A stretch of 64,000 nucleotides of DNA from Omphiscola glabra (GCA_964017045.1 OZ024797.1:19065307-19129306); one strand, 5' to 3'. Numbered from the stretch's first letter, positions 43,727 through 55,738 are shown. The notes: a model not told the origin generated them from the letters alone. Numbers and translations are program-made.

Positions 43727-44536
43727 TAAATAGTATTTTTTTTTTTTTTTTTATTAAATTTGTAATGAAACTATTTTTTTCGTTAATGGCTTCATTAATG
43801 AATACTACTTAAAATGATACATTTATATATTTTCATAGAAGAGAAGGGCCGGTCACATAAAGCAAGTATGCTAATTACTTCCAAAACATATCCCAAGTCT
43901 TGCCAGGTACCATAAAAGAGACAAATCCTTATTGGCAACTTTAAAAAAAATGTCTTATAAATTGCACACATTAAACCAATTACTACATTTTTAAAACATG
44001 ATGACAATGTAGAGTTAACATCCTGTCATAGTTTAAAAGTTGACCTTATATTTTAAAGGAAAAGAAATTGAAAACATATTGCCAATGTTGCTAGCAAGAA
44101 AGAATTCAAAATATGGGCCTCTATAGCGGTGAAAAGTTAGTTTAATTCTGGATTGTTCCGAGTACCGGCCGAACTTTCCCCATAAGGTAAGTCTTTAATC
44201 CAGGTGTCTCGTACACAAAATACCGGTGTAAAATTAATATGTAAAGGTCATCTACTATATTGAGTATATCGATTATTCATTGCTTCCACCATTTCCTTCA
44301 TTTATTGGATTAAATTTACCATTTACAACTCTTTCAAAAATGACAATTTAGTTTTATTTTTGCCCCCCCCCACCCCTTTAGCTTTGCTTTATTTTTTAAA
44401 CACTATTTTTCTCCGGGGGTGGGGGAAGTTCACTTGTTTTGGGGGAGAGGTTGTGGCAGTGCCCACGCCTGGGGGGGGGGGTAGGCCTTAAATAAACACA
44501 GAGTGAGACGCCTGGTGTTGTAACAAAGCTGCATCA
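43727..44536. other. AT-rich intergenic, no gene seen
   Basis: Poly(T) follows the MITE (43735-43752). Poly(C)/poly(G) runs lie near 44364 and 44471. Confidence 0.5.
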
Positions 44537-45047
44537 AATGTATGACTGATACAATCTTGGCATGACTGATACAAACTTGGCATGACTGATACAATATTGG
44601 TATGACTGATATAATCTCGGCATGACTGATACAACCTTGTCATTGACTGGTACAAACTTGGCATGACTGATACAATCTTGGTATGACTGATACAAACTTG
44701 GCACGACTGATACTATCTTGGCACGACTGATACAATCTTGGTATGATTGATATAAGCCTGGCATGACGGATACAACGTTGGTATGACTGATACAATCTTG
44801 GAATGACTGATACAATCTTGGCATGACTGATACATTCTTGGCATGACTGATACAAGCTTGGCATGACTGATACATTCTTGGCATGACTGATACAAGCTTG
44901 GCATGACTGATACAAGCTTGGCATGACTGATACAAGCTTGGCATGACTGATACAAGCTTGGCATGACTGATACAATCTTGGCATGACTGATACAATCTTG
45001 GCATGACTGATACAATCTTGGCATGACTGATACAATCTTGGGAAATC
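44537..45047. repeat. 20 bp minisatellite (about 25 units)
   Basis: Units CATGACTGATACAATCTTGG with variants AAGCTTGG (creating HindIII-like AAGCTT) and ATTCTTGG. The left third is more diverged. All minus frames are open, hence artefact frames of 125-174 aa. Confidence 0.96.
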
Positions 45048-45100
45048 TGTGCCAGCATGTCAGCGGCGTGAAGCCAACTCTTAACAACAAAACTAAAGGA

Positions 45101-45290
45101 ACTTAGGAGGGAACATGTATCAGAGAGGAACTCGTGTTAGCCAACTTTGGAGGGAACATGTATCAGAGAGGAACTCGTGTTAGCCAACTTAGGAGGGAAC
45201 ATGTATCAGAGAGGAACTCGTGTTAGCCAACTTAGGAGGGAACATGTATCAGAGAGGAACTCGTGTTAGCCAACTTAGGAGGGAACCTAA
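45101..45290. repeat. 43 bp minisatellite (4-5 units)
   Basis: Near-identical units containing GGAGGGAACATGTATCAGAG then AGGAACTCGTGTTAGCCAAC. Confidence 0.95.
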
Positions 45291-45486
45291 ACGTTTTCCC
45301 AACATCAAACGCACTCTCAACCTAAACGCATATCAGGGGTTTAAACATAATGCGCCCCCCCCCCCCCCCCTGAAGTCTAACACCGCGAGTCATGTTAAGG
45401 AATAATTAAACATAACTGCCCTCAGGAAGATGGCTTCGAGTTGAATCTGAAACCTTTCTCACCAGACTAAACTGAGTATCAAATCA

Positions 45487-45710
45487 AACAACAGATCAAA
45501 TATATCACCACCCCTAGCTTTGTATCAAACGAGAGATCAAATATATCACCACCCTTAGCTTTGTATCAAACAAGAGATCAAATATATCACCACCCCTAGC
45601 TTTGTATCAAACAATAGATCAAATATATCACCAGCCTTAGCTATGTATCAAACAAGAGATCAAATATATCACCACCCCTAGCTTTGTATCAAACAATAGA
45701 TATGCCCTCT
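45487..45710. repeat. 41 bp minisatellite (5 units)
   Basis: Units around GTATCAAACAAGAGATCAAA then TATATCACCACCCCTAGCTT. Confidence 0.94.
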
Positions 45711-47344
45711 TGTAGCAAAGTTATGTGTTATATACTCTGTATGGCAGCAATGTTTAATGACTTATGATGCTACGGGGGCAGAAAGTCTCTAAGACAACAG
45801 TTTATATAGGTATAACTTGCTTAAGACGTAGATCCCCTGAAACTGTTGTTACTACTTTGTTGGTTTGTTCACAGCTTGTGTAGAGCCTTCAAAGTTACGT
45901 ACTCGTTGCTTCCAATGACAGATATGGCAGCAATACAATTTATGGTTGGCAGGTCATGTGGTAGTTTACATGATAACTATGAGACAGTTATGTGATAGTT
46001 TCTGATAGTTATGTGATAGCCATAAATAATGCTTACAATTTATCAGTTGGCGGTTTGGTATTTTGCTTCCATTTAAACAAAAAATAATTTAATAATTATC
46101 TCTTACGATTACACGCGCTTCCGGTTGTGGGCAATTATCTCAGCCTAATAAGTGTCACGTGACAAGTGTTATTTCCTCATCGAAAAATAAGTGTCTTATC
46201 AAAGTAAATTTCAATCTGTCTAGTATCAGTGCGTTCATTTCTCTCCCTCCGCCCTCTCCCTCCTCTCTCTCTCCCTCTCTCTCTGTTTTGGTCACATAAT
46301 TGCAACACCTCTGTTCAATGATGACGAGTCTAATCTATAAATGCCCGAAATGAGTGCACCATTACGGTTACCAGCGACTCACTTCAAACATCCCCCCACC
46401 CCCAACTTGTGTATTTAGTCTACACCCATGGGAATTACTTCCCTTCTCCTCATCCTTCCAAGGGCAGATAACGTTACAAATGAGCGATGGACTTGGGTTG
46501 CTTCTTCTCTCCTCTTGTTGTTTTTCATAATCAGCCCGAACGGAATCGAATTCACAGGCGTGTTGTGTTGGAGGGATTCGAGGGTGGGGGGAGGGGAAGG
46601 GGCGGTGAAGGTGTGGGGTGGGGTTGAAGAGGGCAACCTTGCGGAACTCTGGGAGAAACAAAAAGCCAGCAGGAGAATTGATTGGGTTCATTTATCATTC
46701 CGAGCCTGACTCGAACTTTTTTATGTCCTAGACACGGTATGTGGGCTATTAACACTCACCTGGTCATCTTTCATGGCCCACGGGTTTTCTTAAATAAATA
46801 TTTGTGCAAGACGCGGTTTAAATAAAAATAATTTTAAGATATAAAATTAGCCATGTTGTCGCACAGAGAGATACATATCGATGGGGTGAATTGGTGGATT
46901 CGGTGAGTGGTTACATGGGTGATGGATGGATGGAAAGATGTGCAAATAGATGAATTGGTGGATTGGGTGAGTTGTTAAATTAATGGATAGATCGACGGGG
47001 GTATGGGCATTATGGGTGCATGGGTGGATAGTAGAATGCATGCATGGATGTGTGATGGAGAGAGAGAAATGAATGGCTTGCTGGCACGATGCATTGATAA
47101 ATGAATGGATTACTGGATTTGATGGACAGGTAAATGGATGTGGATGTAATCAAGGGATGTGGATGTAATCAAGTGTAGACATACACTGGAAGCTGCTGCA
47201 GTGACGTTCTCACCTGAAAGTGATGGAGTATTCCGAACTCGATTTGAACGAAAAAAACACACAAATAGGTGTAAAACGTGTGGGGGTGTGAGGGTGGAAA
47301 AAAGTGTGTGTGTGGGGGGGGGGGTTAAAGCAAGACAAAGTAAT
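45711..47344. other. Intergenic, no gene recognised
   Basis: Contains a TC-rich tract (46240-46285), degenerate GGATG/TGGATGAA repeats (46855-47165) and G-rich runs (47285-47325). A 107 aa minus frame at 46368-46691 is unsupported. Confidence 0.45.
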
Positions 47345-47515
47345 AATGTTACACTAGTCGAGCCGCTCAAACTGCCTAATGTTACACTAGCGGCTAGCCG
47401 AGCTGTTCAAACTGCCTAATGTTACACTATAGTCCAGCCGCTTAAACTGCCTAATGTTACACTAGTCCAGCCGCTCATACTGCCTAATGTTACACTAGTC
47501 CAGCCGCCCCAACGG
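47345..47515. repeat. 33 bp minisatellite (about 5 units)
   Basis: Units around CTAATGTTACACTAGTCCAG then CCGCTCAAACTGC. Confidence 0.9.
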
Positions 47516-47689
47516 CTTAAAATTATTTCTACCCTCGGCACTCTTTGTTTTTCTTTGCTTCTCGCTTCCCTCCCCCCACCCTCACTTTTACACAAAATAA
47601 TTTACACTTCTAAATGTACCGGAAATGTATTTTCGTGATTATTTACCAAGGGTATAATCACGGGTTCTTAATCATTATGCGGCACCAAA

Positions 47690-47868
47690 CCTCTTTTTGA
47701 CTACAAAACCCCTTTTTGATTACAAAACCTCTTCTTGATTACAAAAACCCTTTTTGCTTAACAAACCCCTTCTTGATTACAAAACCTCTTCTTGATTACA
47801 AAACCTCTTCTTGCTTACAAAACCTCTTCTTGCTTACAAAATCTCTTCTTGATTACAAAACCTCTTTC
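47690..47868. repeat. 19 bp minisatellite (about 9 units)
   Basis: Units TTGATTACAAAACCTCTTC with TTGCTTAC variants. Confidence 0.92.
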
Positions 47869-48146
47869 CAGCCGCTCTCTCTATTTTAAAACATATTTCC
47901 TGCACACCCATTATTTTAAAAAATGCTAATAGAAATGAAAATACACATGATTTTCTGGGGGGTGGGGGGTGTTCAACACCTCCTGATACTGCCCTCCCCC
48001 CTTTCCGTGTTGCAGACACCCTTGGTTAAGAACAGTTTGTATTAATCCATGCTGTTAAAAAAAGAACCATACATACACCATAAACATTTTAAAAAGTAAA
48101 TATAAGCCTTTCTCACGACTCTTTAAAATCATATGTTATGATTCTG

Positions 48147-48880
48147 ATGCCGTCGACGGCACGTAGCCACGGCAAACATTTTGATGCCCTCAACGGCAAG
48201 TAGGCTCAGAAAACTTTCTCATGCCGTCAACGGCACGTAGTCTTAGAAAACATTCTGACGCCGTCAACGGCACGTAGGCATAGAAAACATTCTGACGCCG
48301 TCAACGGCACATAGGCACGGAAAACATTCAGAAGCCGTCAACGGCAGGTAGGCTCGGAAAACATTCTCATGCCGTCAACAGCACGTAGGCTTAGAAAACA
48401 TTCTGATGCCGTCAACGGCACGTAGGCTTAGAAAACATTCTGAAGCCGTCAACGGCACGTAGGCTTAGAAAACATTCTGATGCCGTCAACGGCACGTAGG
48501 CTTAGAAAACATTCTGAAGCAGTCAACGGCACGTAGGCTTAGAAAACATTCTGAAGCCGTCAACGGCACGTAGGCTTAGAAAACATTCTGATGCCGTCAA
48601 CGGCACGTAGGCTTAGAAAACATTCTGAAGCCGTCAACGGCACGTAGGCTTAGAAAACATTCTGATGCCGTCAACGGCACGTAGGCTTAGAAAAACATTC
48701 TGATGCCGTCAACGGCACGTAGGCTTAGAAAACATTCTGAAGCCGTCAACGGCACGTAGGCTTAGAAAACATTCTGATGCCGTCAACGGCACGTATGCAC
48801 GTTAAACATTCTGATGCCGTCAACGGCACGTAGGCACGTCAAACATTCTGATGCCGTCGACAACACGTAGGCGCGGCGAA
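48147..48880. repeat. 37 bp minisatellite with a hairpin in every unit (about 20 units)
   Basis: Units of 37 bp: GCCGTCAACGGCACGTAGGC then TTAGAAAACATTCTGAT. Most units contain TGCCGT-CA-ACGGCA, able to form a 6 bp stem with a two-base loop (units with AGCCGT form a 5 bp stem). The stem bases are changed less often than the rest. Edge units are diverged. Confidence 0.96.
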
Positions 48881-49352
48881 CATTTAAGCTCGATGTTGAT
48901 CCATGACTCACCAAATGTCTGGTCCAGTGTTGCTACAATGAAAGGTTGCACGGGAGAGACTGCCAATTCAATTGTGATATTTTTTGTGTGTACATTTACA
49001 TTATTTTTAGAAGCTTCAGAAATCGGAGTTCAGAAGAGGATGCCGAACTACTGTAGGAAAGGCGGGCCCCGGGACAAACTAAATTCAAGCCATGTGAGTC
49101 AACTGATGTGCGGGTCTCAAAGGACCCCGGGGCCTCTCATGTCGTCCCCTGATGTCGGCAGAGCTCTGTTGTCATTGCTCACCCGTACACGTTTTATCAA
49201 TTCACGTGTTTTGTCTGTGCAGCGAAACTCATTATTGCCCGTGTTTTTATGTTGTTTTCAAATATTTTTTGTGGTCTTTCTCCCCGAAAACCCAGAGAAT
49301 GAAAGAAATAGCTTAAGGACGGGAGACGCGTCTGACGCTTTTAGCAAAACAG
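48881..49352. other. Unique stretch between two arrays, no gene recognised
   Basis: A 168-codon plus frame (48851-49357) crosses it. Its first codons lie in the 37 bp array and it resembles no known protein, so I do not call it. Confidence 0.45.
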
Positions 49353-49916
49353 GTTGAAAGATTCGCGGCACTGAGGTGGATAGATTCGTGGCACTGAGGT
49401 TGAAAGATTCGTGGCACTGAGATTGAAAGATTCGTGGCACTGAGGTTGAAAGATTCGTGGCACTGAGGTTGAAAGATTCGTGGCACACTAGGTTGAAAGA
49501 TTCGTGGAACTGAGGTTGAAAGATTCGTGGCACTGAGGTTGAAAGATTCGTGGCACTGAGATTGAAAGATTCGTGGCACTGAGGTTGAAACTGAAAGATT
49601 CGTGAAACTGAGGTTGAAAGGTTCTTGGCACTGATGTTGAAAGATTCGTGGCACTGAGGTTGAAACTGAAAGATTCGTGGAACTGAGGTTGAAAGTTTCT
49701 TGACACTGAAGTTGATAGATTCGTGGCACTGAGGTTGAAAGATTCGTGGCACTGAGGTTGAAAGATACGTGGCACTGAGGTTGAAAGATTCGTGGCACTG
49801 AGGTTGAAAGATTCGTGGCACTGAGGTTGATAGATTCGTGGCACTGAGGTTGAAAGATTCGTGGCACTGAGGTTGAAAGATTCGCGGCACTGAGGTTGAT
49901 AGATTTGTGGCTCCGA
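49353..49916. repeat. 23 bp minisatellite (about 24 units)
   Basis: Units GAGGTTGAAAGATTCGTGGC then ACT. Two units carry a 6 bp expansion (GTTGAAACTGAAAG) at about 49590 and 49665. All three minus frames are open (FNLSATNLSTSVPRI-type artefact repeats). Confidence 0.96.
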
Positions 49917-49974
49917 GGCCAAATGTACAGAAACAAAATAAACAATGGTTGGCGAGTGTACTGCTTCAGCATTT

Positions 49975-50097
49975 TGTGGATGTTATAATCATACGTTGGG
50001 TGCCGCCGGTATTGTGGATGTCATAATCATGCGTAGGGTGCCGCCGGTATTGTGGATGTCATAATCATGCGTAGAGTGCCGCCAGTATTGTGGATTC
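49975..50097. repeat. 38 bp tandem repeat (3 units)
   Basis: Three copies containing ATTGTGGATGTCATAATCAT then GCGTAGGGTGCCGCCGGT. Confidence 0.93.
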
Positions 50098-50246
50098 GGT
50101 AAAACTGTGAAGTTGGTATTTTTTGTTTATATGGTCATATTCGGAGTTTGTTTTTATTCCAGACGGCCTGCATCTGTCTGTGTTCATTTAGAAGGAATAT
50201 GTTGGATAACTTGAAGAAAAAAAATCAGCGGAAAATTTAGTTGGGC

Positions 50247-50284
50247 TCAGTGGCGTAGCTAGGGTTAATGCCCCCCCCCCCCCC
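50247..50284 (+). mobile_element. Single CAGTGGCGTAGC-type hAT terminus
   Basis: CAGTGGCGTAGCTAGGGTTA followed by a poly(C) run. It matches the left end of the family at 6724 and 35535, but no opposite terminus lies within about 400 bp, so it is a fragment. Confidence 0.55.
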
Positions 50285-50689
50285 AGGTCAGGCCGAGATG
50301 TGTCCGTCTCTTTACCAAAAATCTTCACACCATACTTCCTCCGCCAATGGCTGAGCTCAAGATTACACTCTGTAATTACAAGAAAAACAATTTGATTTCC
50401 AAATAAAAAAAAATCATACCTGACCAAAAATTTAAACTCAAGAGCACCTACCATTATTACCTGACCAAAGATCTGAACTCGAGGTTACCCAATCTTCTTA
50501 CCTGACACGACGTGAAAATGTCACGGGGTAAGGATGCACTCAGGAATAGCCACGGGGTGAGGTCTAGGATGTACCACTTGACGAGGTTTGCTGCTCGCGA
50601 TGGAGGAGGACGCAATGTTAGCTGACAGAGTGCGCCCTCTTGTGAGATAATGCCACGTTCAAGACGGCATAAAACGAAACGGCAGAGAA

Positions 50690-50890
50690 GGGTTGACCGT
50701 GGGATGGCCGTGGGTTGACCGTGGGTTGACCGTGGGTTGACGGTGGGTTGACCGTGGGTTGACCGTGGGTTGGCCGTGGGTTGACCGTGGGTTGACGGTG
50801 GATTGACCGTGGGTTGGCCGAGGGTTGGCCGTGGGTTGACCGTGGGTTGACGGTGGGTTGGCCGTGGGTTGACCGTGGGTTGGCCGTCTC
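50690..50890. repeat. 11 bp minisatellite (about 18 units)
   Basis: Units GACCGTGGGTT, GGCCGTGGGTT and GACGGTGGGTT are intermixed. One GGG per unit on the plus strand. False Pro/Thr/His-rich frames result. Confidence 0.95.
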
Positions 50891-51135
50891 ATCGATGGTT
50901 GTCCTTCTGGTCAGGATAATTGTTTTCGTTATAATTTTTATGAGTTTAAAAAGTCGCATGTCACAGGAAGATTGCTACAATCATGGCCAAATAATTAACT
51001 GGTTCGCAGATGGTGGGAGGGTGGGTCAGTGGGTAGGCTATGAAGGATGGTCCCTTGAGGTCATTTTCAAATGTAGATGGGTTACAGTTCTTATCTACTA
51101 CGAAACCAAAGTCGGAAGTGGTTGTGGTATGTCCT

Positions 51136-51156
51136 CCCCCCCCCCCCCCCCCCCCC
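51136..51156. repeat. Poly(C) run, 21 bp
   Basis: Uninterrupted C21 followed by AACAATAAAACC. Confidence 0.95.
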
Positions 51157-51279
51157 AACAATAAAACCCAGCAACAACCCCAACTACAACATTAAAGCAG
51201 ATGTGTTTTTTTTTTAAATATGTGAAGAGCCATTTAATAAATGATATTGACTATGAAAATATATTGGAAGCCGCAAACC

Positions 51280-51299
51280 GGGGGGGGGGGGGGGGGGGG
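51280..51299. repeat. Poly(G) run, 20 bp
   Basis: Uninterrupted G20 only about 120 bp from the C21 run, in opposite base sense. Confidence 0.93.
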
Positions 51300-51944
51300 T
51301 TAAAAGTTTATAGGGGAGTACACAATAAGTCAATGTTTAATAATGACAAGAAAGTCGTTGTTTGTTCATTCTAAAAAAACAAACCTATATATATGATCAT
51401 AGGGATTAACAGGGTGCAGTTTTGTACGCGGGGGCACGGGTATTTTGAGTGTCCAAGTGTTACATAGAGATAGTTAACTTCTCATTTTCTATAACATTAA
51501 ACAAAAAAAAAATTGCCTTAAACAATAGGCCTACAGATGTTCATAAACCTTACCTGCCGGCCTTTAACAATGGTCATGCAGACAAGGCTACACCATACCT
51601 GTGGCTCTATGTTGATTAATATAATAGTCGCCTTCCCCTAAAGAAAAAAAATTAAACTTTGTCACCCGAGTTCAACCTTCACCCTTGACCCTTGATGCTC
51701 CCTTCGTGACAGCTTTTTTGTTTCACTCAGTACTATCAATATAAAACATGTTGAGTAGGGGAAGTGGCGGTTGTGAAAAGGAAGGTGGACACACCAGAAG
51801 CCAAAAGTCTATATGATAAATGTTATGCCTAGCCTTCGGCTCTCCAAATGGTCATCACAGCCTGCCAGCCGCTCCCGCCCACACCTTCCCGTTGTCCACA
51901 TGACAGCGGAGCTGACCAATTTTATGTGATGTCCTGGGTGCACG

Positions 51945-52496
51945 TACGCCGGTACTATAGTACCACCTAGCAACTGGTGCTGGCAGGCTACTATAGTACC
52001 ACCTAGCAACTGGTGCTGGCAGGCTACTATAGTACCACCTAGCAACTGGTGCTGGCAGGCTACTATAGTACCACCTAGCAACTGGTGCTGGCAGGCTACT
52101 ATAGTACCACCTAGCAACTGGTGCTGGCAGGCTACTATAGTACCACCTAGCAACTGGTGCTGGCAGGCTACTATAGTACCACCTAGCAACTGGTTCTGGC
52201 AGGCTACTATAGTACCACCTAGCAACTGGTGCTGGCAGGCTACTATAGTACCACCTAGCAACTGGTGCTGGCAGGCTACTATAGTACCACCTAGCAACTG
52301 GTGCTGGCAGGCTACTATAGTACCACCTAGCAACTGGTGCTGGCAGGCTACTATAGTACCACCTAGCAACTGGTGCTGGCAAGGCTACTATAGTACCACC
52401 TAGCAACTGGTGCTGGCAGGCTACTATAGTACCACCTAGCAACTGGTGCTGGCAGGCTACTATAGTACCACCTAGCAACTGGTGCTGGCAAGGCTA
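51945..52496. repeat. 36 bp minisatellite (15 units), almost perfect
   Basis: Units CTACTATAGTACCACCTAGC then AACTGGTGCTGGCAGG. Most units are identical. Differences seen are one GGTTCTGG and two single-base insertions (GGCAAGG). This is the most homogeneous array in the window, so it is young or actively homogenised. Open frames on the minus strand follow from the 36 bp period. Confidence 0.97.
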
Positions 52497-52707
52497 CACA
52501 GAGATACACCAAGCCAAAGATTTAAGTAGGGATCCGCTCAAAGGTTGCCCAAACACGGTGAAATGTCATCCCACGGTCGGGACGGCAGCGGTGTTTGTTC
52601 ACGGATGAGGTTAACATGTTGACTCAAACACACACATTTAGGGAGAGAGAACGAGCAACAAGTGGAGGAGAGAGCTTTACTGCGTTTGAACACAATAATA
52701 TCTTCTG

Positions 52708-53603
52708 TTGGTTAGCGAGGGGCTTAGTGTCAGTGATCTGACGGGGGCGGGGGGCTTATTGTCAGTGATCTGACGGGGGCGGGGGGCTTAGTGTCAGTGA
52801 TCTGACGAGGGTCTTAGTGTCAGTGATCTGACGAGGGTCTTAGTGTCAGTGATCTGACGAGGGTCTTAGTGTCAGTGATCTGACGAGGGTCATAGTGTCA
52901 GTGATCTGACGAGGGTCTTAGTGTCAGTGATCTGACGAGGGTCTTAGTGTCAGTGATCTGACGAGGGTCTTAGTGTCAGTGATCTGACGGGGGCGGGGGG
53001 CTTATTGTCAGTGATCTGACGAGGGTCTTAGTGTCAGTGATCTGACGAGGGTCATAGTGTCAGTGATCTGACGGGGGCGGGGGGCTTAGTGTCAGTGATC
53101 TGACGAGGGGCATAGTGTCAGTGATCTGACGGGGGCGGGGGGCTTAGTGTCAGTGATCTGACGAGGGTCTTAGTGTCAGTGATCTGACGAGGGTCTTAGT
53201 GTCAGTGATCTGACGAGGGTCTTAGTGTCAGTGATCTGACGAGGGTCTTAGTGTCAGTGATCTGACGGGGGCGGGGGGCTTATTGTCAGGGATCTGACGA
53301 GGGGCATAGTGTCAGTGATCTGACGAGGGTCTTAGTGTCAGTGATCTGACGGGGGCGGGGGGCTTATTGTCAGTGATCTGACGAGGGGCATAGTGTCAGT
53401 GATCTGACGAGGGTCTTAGTGTCAGTGATCTGACGGGGGCGGGGGGCTTATTGTCAGTGATCTGACGAGGGGCATAGTGTCAGTGATCTGACGAGGGTCT
53501 TAATGTCAGTGATCTGACGGGGGCGGGGGGCTTATTGTCAGTGATCTGACGAGGGGCATAGTGTCAGTGATCTGACGAGGGTCATAGTGTCAGTGATCTG
53601 ACA
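52708..53603. repeat. 26/32 bp mixed minisatellite with 84 bp higher-order repeat
   Basis: Short units GATCTGACGAGGGTCTTAGT then GTCAGT (26 bp) are mixed with long units GATCTGACGGGGGCGGGGGG then CTTATTGTCAGT (32 bp). From 53259 the order long, GAGGGGCATAG short, GAGGGTCTTAG short recurs with starts at 53259, 53343, 53427 and 53511, exactly 84 bp apart. The long units hold GGGGGCGGGGGG, able to form G-quadruplexes. Confidence 0.96.
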
Positions 53604-53687
53604 CGCTCTACGGCCAGCGGTGTTATTTGGCATTACTTAAAAATATAAAATAATACATATATATATAGATATATATAGATCCCTAGG

Positions 53688-53922
53688 AGAGACGGACATG
53701 AGGAGACGGACATGAGGTGATGGACATGAGGTGACAGACATGAGGTGATGTACATGAGGTGATGGACATGAGATGATGAACATGAGATGATGGACATGAG
53801 GTGATCGACATGAGATGATGGACATGAGGTGATGGACATGAGATGATGGACATGAAGTGACGGACATGAGGTGATGGACATGAGGTTATGAACATGAGAT
53901 GATGGACATGAGATGATCTTCA
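53688..53922. repeat. 14 bp minisatellite (about 16 units)
   Basis: Units GACATGAGGTGATG with GAGATGATG variants, preceded by an (AT)n-like stretch (53652-53680). Confidence 0.94.
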
Positions 53923-54208
53923 TGTCTGAACAACAAACAAAAACCACCAGACGTCATAATGACGCCAATGTCCATCTCTGATCACGCCCCTCCAAGAAAT
54001 CGTTGGGTTTACCTCACCTATCGCGAATTTTTTTTTTTTTACACACGATACACCTTGATCCTTACCTTGGCCCTTACCAGATGTCCGCGTCACACAGCAG
54101 GTAGAAACAGAGAATGTAGTTGTTTTATATTTGACTCAATATCGGATAAACTTCCTCAACTTTAATTATCAGAAGATGGCGTTTAGACGAAATGTCCTTT
54201 TAATGTCC

Positions 54209-54401
54209 CAGAGGCGTAGCTGAGGGGGGGCAGAGGGTGACATATGTCTCTGGGCGTCAGACTAGTTAGGCGTGCCAAAATGTGCTTTGATATTATTTTA
54301 TGGATTAAAATAATGGGTTTGAGAGTTGAAAAAAAAAGAAAGGGAGGCTCTTTAAAATAAATCTAGCCCCCGGGGAGCCAACCACTCTAGCCACGCCTCT
54401 G
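54209..54401. mobile_element. hAT-like TIR element with CAGAGGCGTAGC termini (193 bp)
   Basis: Left CAGAGGCGTAGCTGAG and right inverted CAGAGGCGTGGCTAGAG. Flanks TAATGTCC and AATTTGTT do not match well, so the target duplication has decayed or the boundaries shift. Termini differ from the CAGTGGCGTAGC family mainly at base 4. Non-coding. Confidence 0.7.
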
Positions 54402-55116
54402 AATTTGTTCTGTAATTTTTTTCCAAGCCCTAACACATCTTGTTCCATTATTTATCTAAATAAAAAGAAACATAGGAGGTGGGTTCAAGGGGCACTCCAC
54501 CCAGGGTGGCACTTTCTTTCTTATATTGAGGGGCGGCATTTTCAGACAATTTTATAATTATATTAATTTATTTTCATATAAGGGCGGCAAATGGATCGGG
54601 TGATAACAAGGAGTATGTCAATCAAAGAAACACGGTCGACGTCAAGCAAAATGATATACACCAGGGGGTGGGTAGGGGCACACAGTCTTTGTTGGGATCG
54701 ATGCTTTTTACATCTCTTCATCTAGGGACGATTACCAGTATCGCTTCTGATTGCTTGTTATAAAAAAATGATAGATGTATTTTGTAAAGCTTCCACAGGG
54801 TGCACTAATGAAATGACGTGTCAAGTAATTAAAATGCAACAATTCTTTTGCTGCCCTCTCGAATACTACTTTTCAGGTAAGTATTTTTTTTTTTTTAAAA
54901 AGAATGTTGTTTTTTCTGTTGTTTGTTCGCCGACGAAGGCTTCCTGCCGACACTTTCAATTTTTCTTTGTGTTGCATTTACAGGTTTTCATATACTTTGT
55001 TTTACTCATTTCCTTTTTTAAGTTAACAAGATGAAGTGCCGACCTTAACGATGTGAACAGTGACTACATTTCTGAGTGTGATTGTATGCATTAAACAACG
55101 GCAATCACACAATTGA
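54402..55116. other. AT-rich intergenic, no gene seen
   Basis: Includes GGGGCGGCATTTTCAGACAA and ATAAGGGCGGCAAATG (54530-54595), reminiscent of TIR-element interiors but without visible ends. Confidence 0.4.
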
Positions 55117-55699
55117 TATTGTTGATGATATTGTTGATGATATTGTTGATGATATTGATGATGATATTGTTGATGATATTGTTGATGATAGTGATGATGA
55201 TATTGTTGATGATATTGTTGATGATATTGTTGATGATATTGTTGATGATATTGTTGATGATATTGATGATGATATTGTTGATGATATTGTTGATGATATT
55301 GTTGATGATATTGTTGATGATAGTGATGATGATATTGTTGATGATATTGTTGATGATATTGTTGATGATATTGATGATGATATTGTTGATGATATTGTTG
55401 ATGATATTGTTGATGATATTGTTGATGATATTGATGATGATATTGTTGATGATATTGATGATGATATTGTTGATGATATTGTTGATGATATTGTTGATGA
55501 TATTGTTGATGATATTGTTGATGATATTGTTGATGATATTGTTGATGATATTGTTGATGATATTGTTGATGATATTGTTGATGATATTGTTGATGATATT
55601 GTTGATGATATTGTTGATGATATTGTTGATGATATTGTTGATGATATTGTTGATGATATTGTTGATGATATTGTTGATGATATTGATGATGATGTTGGT
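55117..55699. repeat. 12 bp minisatellite GATATTGTTGAT (about 48 units)
   Basis: Units of 12 bp with GATATTGATGAT and GATAGTGATGAT variants confined to the left two thirds plus the last unit. The stretch about 55460-55680 is pure. Six frames yield long artefacts (IVDD and YHQQ repeats of 220-229 aa). Confidence 0.97.
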
Positions 55700-55738
55700 C
55701 ATAAACGGACAATATGTCATTATATTTGCTATGTGCAT

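Larger units (their letters stand above)
50891..51944. other. Intergenic, no gene seen
   Basis: Contains a C21 run (51136-51156) and a G20 run (51280-51299). No recognisable coding sequence. Confidence 0.5.

Noticed and set aside
48851..49357. 168-codon plus-strand frame
   Set aside because: Its start lies in the 37 bp array, no domain is recognisable, and no splice or homology support is visible.
49258..49972. Minus-strand frames of 144-219 aa rich in FNLSATNLS
   Set aside because: Explained by the 23 bp array at 49353-49916.
50690..50890. Telomere-like GTGGGTT repeats suggesting an interstitial telomere
   Set aside because: The unit is 11 bp (GACCGTGGGTT), not a 6 bp TTAGGG-type repeat.
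51809..52478. Minus-strand frames of 186 and 207 aa
   Set aside because: Produced by the 36 bp array, with only short unrelated unique tails.
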